From the NCBI GenBank assembly GCA_965240325.2, contig OZ251228.1:2914001-2978000 (forward strand): a DNA stretch of 64,000 nucleotides, given 5' to 3'. The stretch is from Rebecca billardiae RCC1528. Its lineage: Eukaryota > Haptophyta. A program made the translations under genes and the position numbers. The notes beneath the pieces are model-generated. The model saw only the letters and a list, made by a program, of their open reading frames with translations. It had not been told where the DNA came from and ran no database searches. Shown here piece by piece: positions 47,707 to 56,685 of this stretch (position 1 is its first letter; the number at the start of each line of letters is the position of its first letter).

Positions 47707-48200
47707 TCAGAAGTCCAAGCCATCGGACGCGTGCGCGGCGCCGCTGGACAGCTTGAGCAGTGAGTCGAGCAGCTTGAGCTTCGTCTCCACGCCCTCGAGC
47801 GCCTCGAAGCCAGCCTCGCTCTGGGGCTCTCGCACGCCCTCGCGCGCCTCTGCCAGCGAGCGCTCGGCCTGCTCGATGGTTGCCACGGCCCTGTGCGAGT
47901 CCGGCGGTCGCGCGGAGTGGACAGCGTGAGACGCGCGTGGCGCGGCCGCCCGCGCGCCCCGAGCCCGCGCGCACGCGCCGCGCACCTGGGCGGGAAGCAG
48001 TCGGCATGCCGCTCGAGCAGCGTGCGCAGCGCGCCCAGCCGGCCGTCGTACACGGCGAGGCGGACGCCGACCTCGGCGCCTTTCCTGCGGCCGAGCTGCA
48101 GGCCCTCGCGCTCGCCCTCGGACTCGCCCTTGCGCCTGCCCTCCTCGAACCCCGCGCGCACGAGCTCGCCGTCAAGGTCGAGCACGTCCTCGATCGACAT
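47707..48200 (-). CDS. LTO1: LTO1-type Fe-S assembly adaptor
   Basis: Two exons on the minus strand, 48200-47986 and 47890-47707, with a 95-bp intron (GTGCG...ACAG, phase 2), give 132 aa. Residues about 18-50 are a deca-GX3 motif: FEEGRRKGESEGEREGLQLG and then RRKGAEVG, with glycine every fourth residue. This is the signature of the LTO1 (ORAOV1)/YAE1 family. LTO1 with YAE1 bridges the cytosolic iron-sulfur targeting complex to the ABC protein ABCE1/Rli1, whose clusters are needed for ribosome recycling. The length is typical for LTO1. The second exon is a coiled helix (TIEQAERSLAEAREGVRE, then VETKLKLLDSLLKL). The protein ends in Leu-Asp-Phe, fitting the C-terminal [LIM]-[DES]-[WF] tripeptide recognised by the CIA targeting complex. 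No YAE1 gene is visible nearby. YAE1 is the alternative, but the short N-terminus and LDF end favour LTO1. Confidence 0.85.
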
Positions 48201-48280
48201 GCTGCATCCCGCCGCCCTCACCTGGGCGCGCCCGGACCAGTGAGTGGCGGGCTGGCGGCGAACTCTCACCTCGATCCACG
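48201..48280. promoter_or_regulatory. 80-bp bidirectional promoter, LTO1 / Tudor-AlkB
   Basis: Only 80 bp separate the two divergent start codons, so promoters and 5' UTRs must be shared or overlap the other gene. The region is GC-rich without an evident TATA box. Confidence 0.55.
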
Positions 48281-49241
48281 ATGGGGTCGACGGCCGACGC
48301 CGACGCGCGCGTGGTCATCGGTGAGCGCATTCATGTGTACTGGCCGCTGGAGGACGCCTTCTTCGCGGGCGTGGTGCACGCGACGCCCGACAAGGACACG
48401 GCCGTCCGCTACGACGACGGCGACTTCCGCTGGCACGACCTCTCGCGCGCCGTGTGGCGGCGCGAGGCGGATCGTGAGCGCGAGGCGGCGGCGCTGGCGC
48501 CCGGCGCGCGCGTCGCGGTGTACTGGCCGGCGGAGGGGCGCTGGTTCGCGGGATCGATCGCGCGCCAGCCGGCGGATGGCCTGTGGCTCGTGCGCTACGA
48601 CGACGGCGACGTGCGGGTGCGTCGCACGCGGCGCGCGTTGTCACGCGCTCGCGCGCGCTGACCGCTCCCGTGTCCTCGCGCGCCGCCCTTTCGCGCCGCA
48701 GTGGCACGAGCTGGGGCGGTGCCTGTGGCGCCACGCCACGCGCGGTCCGCTGCGCGAGGATGACGCGCGCCCGCCGCGCTGCCTCGTGCCGCGCCGCGCG
48801 CCTCGCCGCCGCGCCGCGCGCGCGGCGCCGCGCGCGGCACGAGGCAGCGCGGCCGGGCGCGCGCCGGCTGCGCCGCCGGCCGCGGGCGCAGAGGGCGGCG
48901 ACGCGCCGCTGGCGGTGGAGGTGGACTACTTCCCGGCGGGCGTGATACGCCTGCGCGGCTGCCTGGACGAGGCCGCGCAGGCCGCGCTCGTCGAGTGCGC
49001 CCTGCTCGCCGGCTTCGAGCACCGCGCCACGCCGCGCGACGGCGCGTACACGCACGCGCGCGGCCAGCCGTCGATCGTGTGCCACTACAACTACTACGAG
49101 GCGCCCGCGCACGCGCAGCCGGCGCCGCTCGGCGCGCTCGAGCTCGTCGCGGCGCTGCTCGGCGCGTTCCGCGACGCGCTGCACGACGAGGCGCTCGCTC
49201 GCGCCGCGCTCAGCGCGCCCGGCCCGCCGCACGCCGCCGCC

Positions 49242-49289
<48 letters not shown>

Positions 49290-50006
49290 TGCTCGTCCCA
49301 GCCGTCCCTGGCTCTGCCGCCCGCCTCCTGCCTCGAGCGCAGCCTCGGCTCCGTGCTCTGCGTCACGTACGGCCACGCGGACGCGATGCACTGGCACGCG
49401 GACATGGCGGGCGAGGCGGCGGGCGGCTGGTGCGCGAGCGTGAGCATCGGCGCCGAGGCGCGCTTCGAGTACCTCCCACTGCCGTGCGCGCCGAGCGCGC
49501 TGTCGCGCGGCGCGGCGCGCGCGCAGGTGTGCGCGGAGGGCGTGTGTCTGCTGTCCGGCGACGTGCTGCTGTTCCACGGGGGGCTGCTGCCGCACCGCGT
49601 GGCGGGGCTGGGAGCGGCGCCGGCCGGCGCGGAGGGGGACCACGCCGGGCGGTGCGCGCCGCTCGGCCCGGGCGTCGCGCGCCTCGCCGTGCAGGTGCGG
49701 CCGCACGCGGCGAGCGAGGGGCACGACCTCGCGGCACTCAGGCGCGCGCCCGGCTGCGCGGGCTACGACATGGCGGCCGCGGCCGCGGCGCGCGAGCGCG
49801 CCGAGGCGGTGGGCGCGCGGATGCGCGAGGCGGCGGCGGCGGCGGCGGCAGCGCGGCGAGCGCGCGGGGAGCGCGGGAAGCGGCGCGCGGCCGCGCCGCG
49901 CGTCGAGGTGCGCGTGCAGTCGTGCGCGCAGAGCGTGCCTGAGCTGCAGCCAGCGGCAGAGGCGGCGGTCGCGCCGCCGCCATCCGAGCAGGCCGCGGCC
50001 GGTTGA
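48281..50006 (+). CDS. Double Tudor-like AlkB-family dioxygenase
   Basis: Exons 48281-48616 and 48702-50006 (85-bp GTGCG-AG intron, phase 0) give 546 aa. The N-terminus holds two Tudor/agenet-like modules of similar sequence: GERIHVYWPLEDAFFAGVV with VRYDDGDFRWHDLSRAVWR, and GARVAVYWPAEGRWFAGSI with VRYDDGDVR-WHELGRCLWR; the splice restores the second exactly to the pattern of the first. After a basic linker comes a 2-oxoglutarate/Fe(II) dioxygenase domain of AlkB type (about residues 185-450). Visible ligands are His344 and Asp346 in MHWHAD, His410 in GGLLPHRV, and Arg439-x5-Arg445 for 2-oxoglutarate, with the core strand CASVSIGAEARFEY. AlkB enzymes demethylate or oxidise alkylated bases or proteins. 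Tudor-like modules often read methylated histone or Arg peptides, so a chromatin- or RNA-linked role is inferred. A proline run of about 15 interrupts the dioxygenase domain at 49,248-49,290. Confidence 0.85.
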
Positions 50007-50491
50007 TCGCGCGAGGCGGAGGCCGAGGCGGCTGCGCGGCAGTTGGGGTGACCGCGGGTGCGCCAGCGGCCCGCAGTGGCTGAGGCCGACTGGGGGCGCG
50101 GCCGCGCGCCGAGCAGGCGTGCACGTCACCGGCCGGCGGTGTCGACGCCTGGCTGCGCGCCCGCGGCTGTCTGGACAGACCCGTCCGCCGGATGCAGTCG
50201 TACTCGTAAGCGGCGTTGGCCAAGTCTCTCAGAACTCGTTCGAACGCCAATATCGTCGCGGGCGACGCCGCGACGAGTCTGTCGGCGCGACAGCACCTGC
50301 TGATGATGTCACCTTCCTCGTCGATATCGGCCGGAATGAGTATATTCATGACCGCCGCCGGGCCTGGCCTCCCCTGGGCCGGTATGGCGGCAGTGTCCGC
50401 CTGTCGTTAGTTTTATTCCTGAGGCCGGCGGATATTCGTCGTCGTCATCGAGTCATCAGCAGCGCGCATAGACAACCGCCCGGTTCGCCGG
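50007..50491. other. Convergent intergenic spacer with an unassigned minus frame
   Basis: This spacer lies between the 3' ends of the Tudor-AlkB and YrhK-like genes. On the minus strand from 50,349, about 60 codons have balanced amino-acid composition (MNILIPADIDEEGDIIS, then TILAFERVLRDLANAAYEYD), unlike the Arg/Ala/Pro-rich noise of most frames here. The frame then runs into low-complexity sequence antisense to the dioxygenase exon. It may be a small gene or a first exon; the evidence is too thin to call it. Confidence 0.3.
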
Positions 50492-51328
50492 TCAGCAGAG
50501 GCGGAGCACGAAGTGGCGGTGCGCGAGGGCGAGGCCGCCCGAGAGGAAGCCCGCCGAGCCGAGCAGCCACGCGACGTGCACGGCCAAGAGCTGCGCCGAG
50601 CCCTCCGCCGGCGCCGCGTGCCAGAGCGCGCCCGTGCTCGCGAGGAAGCAGACGGCGCCCACGCACACGCCCAGCTCGACGCACGCGGCGCTGCGGCTGT
50701 CCGCGTCGGCGAGCACGCCGCCGGCCGCGCGCGGCGAGCGCGCGACGCGCGCAAGCCTGAGCAGCGTGCTCACGGCGATCATCGCCGAGCCGAGCACAAA
50801 CCCCAGGTAGCCGAGCGGCGGCGCCGCCTCCGCGAGGGCGGGGAGGAAGGCGGCTGAGCCGAGCGCGTACGCGCCATTGCCGCACAGCGAGAGCCACTCG
50901 GTGCGCACGGCCGAGGGCGGGCGCGCGCGCGCGTAGTCGCTGACGAGCTGGAGCGCGTCGGCGCCGCAAAAGTAGACCGAGCCGAGCAGGAAGCTCAGCG
51001 CGACCAGCGTGCCGTTCAGCTCCGTGTACGCGGGGAAGCACAGCGCAGAGCCCGCCACAAAGTGGAGCCCGCCGACCGACATCAGGCCCGAGCGGAGGAG
51101 GTGCCAGCCCACGCTCTCGTCGAGAGGCGGGGCGGCAGGCGCCGAGCTCGGCTTTGCCGAGTCGTGCGCCAGCAGCTTGGTGACCGGCGCCTCGTCCACC
51201 GACGACGGTGGCTCCGCGGCGGACGGCGCGCTCGCCGCCGTCCACGCCCTCCAGCTCGTCCACCGCGGCATCGCGACAGGCTGGCGGCCGGGCGGGTGCT
51301 CGTGGCGCGGGGTCAGGGATGCCGCCAT
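50492..51328 (-). CDS. YrhK-like multi-pass membrane protein
   Basis: This intronless gene encodes 278 aa from the ATG at 51,328; in-frame ATGs at 51,511 and about 51,268 are alternatives, so the N-terminus is uncertain. After about 75 hydrophilic residues there are about six hydrophobic helices arranged as three similar hairpins: SVGGLHFVAGSALCFPAY with VALSFLLGSVYFCGADALQL; LCGNGAYALGSAAFLPAL with GFVLGSAMIAVSTLLRLA; and GVCVGAVCFLASTGALW with LLAVHVAWLLGSAGFLSGGL. The helix pattern with GS, followed by a small residue, F and a polar end, fits the YrhK-like family, a domain of unknown function best known from bacterial membrane proteins. Substrate and membrane are unknown. The gene is tail-to-tail with Tudor-AlkB and head-to-head with the giant lectin-like gene. 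The membrane topology is secure; the family name is moderately so. Confidence 0.7.
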   Translation of the reverse strand: MAASLTPRHEHPPGRQPVAMPRWTSWRAWTAASAPSAAEPPSSVDEAPVTKLLAHDSAKPSSAPAAPPLDESVGWHLLRSGLMSVGGLHFVAGSALCFPAYTELNGTLVALSFLLGSVYFCGADALQLVSDYARARPPSAVRTEWLSLCGNGAYALGSAAFLPALAEAAPPLGYLGFVLGSAMIAVSTLLRLARVARSPRAAGGVLADADSRSAACVELGVCVGAVCFLASTGALWHAAPAEGSAQLLAVHVAWLLGSAGFLSGGLALAHRHFVLRLC

Positions 51329-52765
51329 CCGAGGCGCGCGGCTTGCCCACAGAGACTGCGCGCTCGCTCGTGTGAGCACGCGGGCTCGGGCGGTGAAGGA
51401 GGCCCGCGTCAAGACGCACTGCGCCATCCCTCGTGTCAGGGCGGCATGCAGATTGGAGATTCGCGTCGGGACTCGGGGATTCGCGTCCGCCGGCTCACCC
51501 TCCTGCAGCAAGGCTCAAAGCCGCCGCCCGACGACGTTGCGTCCGCGACGATGCTGATTCATGCGTGATCACGTGATGGCGTGATCGAGCCCGCGAGTCG
51601 GGCGCGGGTGTGCTCACGCTGGCATGCGTGTCGTGGCGGCACCCTCCATGGCAGCGCGTCGGACGCTGTGCGCAGCGGACTCGGAGCGCAGGCTCGCGCG
51701 CGGCCGGGCGCGCTGCGCGCTGCGCCAGGCTCGGCGCAGCCCTGCGCAGCATCAATCAGCGCGCGAGCTTGCGCGTTGCCCGCCGAGCAGCTCGCCTGCT
51801 GCGTGCTCTGCATCGCGTACTGCGTGTATCAGTGGCAGCACCCGCAGTACGACGAGGCGAGTGCGGTCGGCGAGTCACAGCCGCCAGCTTGCATGCCGTA
51901 CCCGTGCGCGCGCTTGCACGCGGCTGTCCGCGCCGGCTCTGGGCGGCGGGCGCGCTCTGCCGTGACGATTGCCCTGCTCGAGCGCGGGCCACGGGGGCGT
52001 GCAGCCGTAGCCAGTTGCCAAGGCGGTCGACAACGGCGCGGGCGGAGTCTCGGCCCTGAGGCCACGATCCGCGTGAACTCGGCCACCGCGTCACATGTTG
52101 CCGCAAGCGCCTGAGACGCGGCGGCGGACGCGGCGGTGGTGAACCTGGCCTGCGAACCTGGCCTGTGCGGAATGAGCGCTCAACGCCACGCCGAGTGTAG
52201 AGAGCGCCACGCCGAACGCGGCGCGTGCATACAAGGGCGCTGAGACGTGCACGGGCGCGCCCGTCGGCACAGCGCGGCATGTCTTCAGTCTTGAACCTGG
52301 CTGGAGGAGTCCCATTTTTAGGCCGGCCATCATTTTGGGCAGGGCATGTTTCAAGTGATTGTCCAACTTGATTCTAACCATTGGTCCAGGTCCAACAGTC
52401 CAAAGTTTTGGGCGAATGTATTATTCCGCCATCATTTGGCTGACGAGCAGTTTCAAGTTCAAAGGGCACTCTGCACGCCGCCGCCGCCGGCAAGGGCCCC
52501 GCTTCTTACCCGCACTCATAGTCGGTCGGCCCGAATTTGGCCTATGTGCTGGCCCAAATTTGGCGCACGCGCGAGTATGATATGATAGTGGCCGGCGTGG
52601 CCGCCTGGCCGAAAATCAAGCGGCCGGTTTGAGTCGGCCTTGCACCTGCCTTGCGGTGGCTGCTTGCTTGCCTGCTGCTCGCTGCTTCGCTGCGCCGACG
52701 CCTCAGCGCCGGCCTCGTCTCCGCCCGCGCGCACGCCCGCGAGCACTACCCCCCGACCGACGAGC
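51329..52765. promoter_or_regulatory. Long divergent intergenic region, YrhK-like / giant lectin-like gene
   Basis: This is the largest gene-free stretch of the gene-rich half. From 51,329 to about 52,280 it is GC-rich with no convincing gene. From about 52,290 to 52,600 it is markedly less GC-rich, with runs such as cccatttttagg, cattttgggc, aaagttttgggcgaatg and two related gaatttggcc / aaatttggcg motifs near 52,535 and 52,555. It ends about 165 bp before the chosen ATG, so this patch probably contains the promoter of the giant gene. An old insertion is possible; no terminal repeats were recognised. Confidence 0.5.
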
Positions 52766-55095
52766 ATGCGCCGCCGCCTGAGCTTTGGGCGCAACGGCAA
52801 CCGCCGCGCCCCGAACGGCGCCGAGCCGCTGCCGGCGCGCGACGCGGGCGCGCCGCCCGCGCGCGGCCGTCGCTCCGAGCCGCCGGCCGAGCAGGAGCGG
52901 CGCGCGCCGCGCGCGCGCTCGGCGTCGCCGCCGCCTGCGGGCTCGCGCGACGCCAAGCCGCGCTCGGGCACGCTCGGCCGCAGCATGTCCTTCATGCGCC
53001 CGCGCCGCGAGCGCGCTTCGCGCGACCCGCCGTCGCCGCGCGACGAGCGCACGCCGATCCAGCGCGCGCGCGAGGAGCAGGCGCGCGGCGCGGGCGCGCC
53101 GCACGACGCGGGCGCGGACGGCGTGTACCGCACCTCCGCGCCGCTCGGCGCCGCCGCGCCCGGCGGCCCGCTCGAGCTCCCCGCGCGCTTCCTCGACGGC
53201 GAGCTGCGTGACGAGTGGGTCGCGTTTGCGCGCAGCGCGCGGATGCCGCTGCGGCGCGTGCGGGCGCTGCCGCTGCTGCCGCCGCGGCAGAGCGTGCGCG
53301 ACGCGTGGCCGGCGCGCCCCGCGGGCTCCTCCGCCCTGCAGGCCCCGTCGATGGACGCCTCGCACGTCCTCGAGGCCACGCACGCCGACGCGCGCCGCTT
53401 CTTTGACGAGCTGGACGCGCTCGTGGGCCGCGCGCGCGCCGCGCGGCCGAGGCTGGCGGAGGCGGCGTGGGCGGGCGGCGGCGGCGCGCGGCGCGAGGGC
53501 GGGCCGGCGCGCGACCCGCGCGCCGAGCGCGACGACTTCGCCGACGAGCGCCCCGCCACCGACCGCGGCTCGCGCGGCCGGCGCGACGGCCTCGGCGAGG
53601 ACGGCCGCGAGTACGGCGACGGCGCGCGCACCGCGCGGCACTCGCCCGGCCGCCGGCCGGCGCCGGCCGCGTCGGCGGGGCCGCGCGGCGGGCGGTACTC
53701 GGAGGAGGGCGCGTCCGCCGTGCCGCGCGTCCCCGAGACGCCCGCCGAGCTCGAGCAGCTCCTCGTCGCGCTCAAGGAGACCGCGGCGGACGGCGGCGGC
53801 CGGCTCGCGCTGCAGGCGCTCGTGCGAGCGGGCGCGCGCGAGCGGCAGGCGGCGGCGAGCCTCGCGGCGCCGTCGGCGGCGGGCGGCGCGTACGCGCGCG
53901 GCGGCGGCGGCGGCGGCGGCGGCGTGGGCGCGTACGAGCCGCACGCCGCCGCGCCGGCCACCGGCGCGTACGCCGCGCTCGGCGTCGCGGGCGGCGCGGC
54001 GCTCGGCGCGGCCGAGGGCGGCGCGCTCGGCGGCGCGCTGCCCGCGGCCGCGCAGACGGACACGCGCGCGGACGCGTCGCACGGCGGCGGCGCGCCGCGC
54101 GCGGTGCTCGGCGCGTCGGCGCTGCACACCTCGCTCGAGGGCCTCAAGTCCCTCGTCGGCGCCGCGTGGCGCCTCACCGAGCGCCTCACCGCGCGCGACG
54201 CGCGCGCCTTGCTCGAGGACCAGTTCTACCGCGTGGCCGAGTCGAGGCGCGGCTTTGGGTCGCTGCTCTCGCTGTGGCGCGAGCTGCTGCAGAGCTCGGG
54301 CGCGGCGGTGTTCCTGGACGAGGGGCGGCTGACGCTGCTCCCGTTCCGCGCCGTCTTCCTCTCCTCCCAGGCGCTCCACCTCGCCGTCTCGCACTGCATC
54401 GCCTTCTCCGCCGCGCACGCCGACGGCGCGTCGGACGAGGACGAGCCGGAGGGCTGGTGGGCGCGGCTGCGCGCGCTGCTCGCGGTCGCGTGCGAGCGCA
54501 GGCTGGGGCGCGCGCGCGTGGACGAGCTGGTGGACGAGCTGCGCGCGATGAGCGGCCTCGTGCGCGCGCGCGAGCCGCCCAGCCTCACCGTCTCCTCCGC
54601 CACGATGGACCGCCACGCCGCCGCGCGCGTGGTCGCGGACGCGGTGGTCGCGCGCGTCGACGGCGCGGTGCCGCGCGAGGCGCGAGATGCAATCTCGGCG
54701 GCGGTGGACGACCTGGAGCGGACGATGCTGCTGCGCGCGGCGCTGAGCGCGCAGCTGGACGCGCTGCTCGCCGCGGGCGCGCGCGCCGACGCCGCCCCCG
54801 CGCGCCGCGAGCTCGACCTCGCCCGCGCGCTGTGCGCCCTGCTGCCGATGGCCGCGCTCGACTCGATCAAGCGGCAGTACGGGCCGCAGGCGCTGATCGG
54901 GGCGCGCTCGCTCGACGAGGTGGTGGGCGCGCTCAACGCGCTCAAGGCGCGCGTGCTCGGGCCGGGGTGCGAGCTGATCGAGATCGACGGCACGCCCGAC
55001 GGCCCCGCGCGCCGCGCGCGCGCCGCCGACGCGTCGGGCGGCGCGCAGCCCGGCGGCGGGCCGCACCCGCACCCGGCCGCGGACCGAAGGCTGCT

Positions 55096-55146
<51 letters not shown>

Positions 55147-55943
55147 GCCGTACCCGCCCTCGGCGTACCGGCTGCTGGGCGTGGTGCACGTGCACGTGCA
55201 CGCGGTGCGGCAGGCGCCGGGCGCGCAGCCCACGCCGCGCCCGCCCAACTCCGTCGTCGTCGCGCGCGTGCGCTGCGGCCGGCAGAAGTTCACCTCGCCC
55301 GAGGCGCGGCTCGACGACGCGACCGGCGCGGCCGAGATTGCGCGCAAGGGCCACTTCAACCGCGTGCGCGAGGGGCAGCACGTGACGGTGGCGATCCTGC
55401 GGCGGCGCGCGCTGATGGACCAGACGCTGGGCGAGGTGCAGCTGCCGCTCGGACGCCTCGCCGCCGCCGCCGCGGCCAACGGCGGCGCCGCCTCCCTCCC
55501 CGCCGAGTGGCACGCCCTCTCCGCGCCGCGCTCTCTGCTCGGCGCCGAGCGGCCGCCGCCCGGCCTGCAGGTGCGCGTGTCGCTGCGCGCGGGCGCGGGC
55601 GGCTCGGTGTCGGAGACGGCGAACGTGGCGGACCTGGCGCGCCGGCTGTCGGGCGAGTGGTCCGGCCAGCTCGAGCACGGGCGCACCTCGCACTCGCTGC
55701 AGCTCACCCTCGCCTTCGCGCCCGACGGCACGGTGAGCGGCTCGGGCTCGGACGCGCTCGGAGCGTTTGAGGTTGCGCACGGCTCGATCGACTACGAGGA
55801 TGGCTGCCGCCTCTTCTTCGAGAAGCGGTACCAGGAGGCGGGCGCGGACGCGGGGGCGAGCCCGCTCGCCGCCGCCGCCGCGCGCGCGAGCGCCGCGCAG
55901 CGCGCCGCGCGCCGCCGCGCCGAGGCCGCCGCCGCGGCCGCGC

Positions 55944-55983
<40 letters not shown>

Positions 55984-56585
55984 GGACGGCGCGGCCGCCG
56001 CCGCCGCCGCGGGCACGCCGCGCGCGACGCTCGCCGCCGCGCCGGCGCGGCCGCCGGGCGCGCGCGGCCCGCGGCTCGCGCGGCGCTCGGCGCGCTCGCG
56101 CGCGCGCATGCTCGCCGGCGGCGCGCACGCCGACGACGGCTCGATCGACGCCGAGGGCGAGGGCGGCGGCGAGGGCGGCGGCTCGTCGGAGTGCTCGGAG
56201 TCGGGCTCGGACGAGGACGAGGAGGGGGGCGGGGCGCGCGTGCCCGCGCGCGCGTCCACCGTCTTCGAGGGGCGGCTGGACCCGGAGCGCGCGCTGCTCG
56301 AGGGGAGCTGGCACGTGGGGTACGCGCTCTCCGGCGTGCACCAGCACGAGACGCGCTCGTGGCACGACGTCGAGTGCACCCCGCTGCCCGCGCGCGCGCT
56401 GCAGCTGCCGCTGCACCTGCCCGAGATGTGGCGGCACCGCGACGACGTGCTCGGCGCGGCCGCGGACGCGGCCGCGGCCGCGGGGCTCTCGCGCGCGGAG
56501 CAGATGGACGAGAAGGAGTGGGCCGCGCTCGCCGAGCGGCTGCCGTGGTGGGAGGGCGGCGGCGCCGCCCCCGGCTCCGCGCGCC

Positions 56586-56616
<31 letters not shown>

Positions 56617-56629
56617 GATGGGCGGCGAG

Positions 56630-56685
<56 letters not shown>

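Noticed and set aside
51581-52114. 177-codon plus-strand frame in the long divergent spacer
   Set aside because: It shows Cys/Arg/Ala-rich composition, no recognisable motif and an overlapping frame of similar length; not distinguishable from noise.
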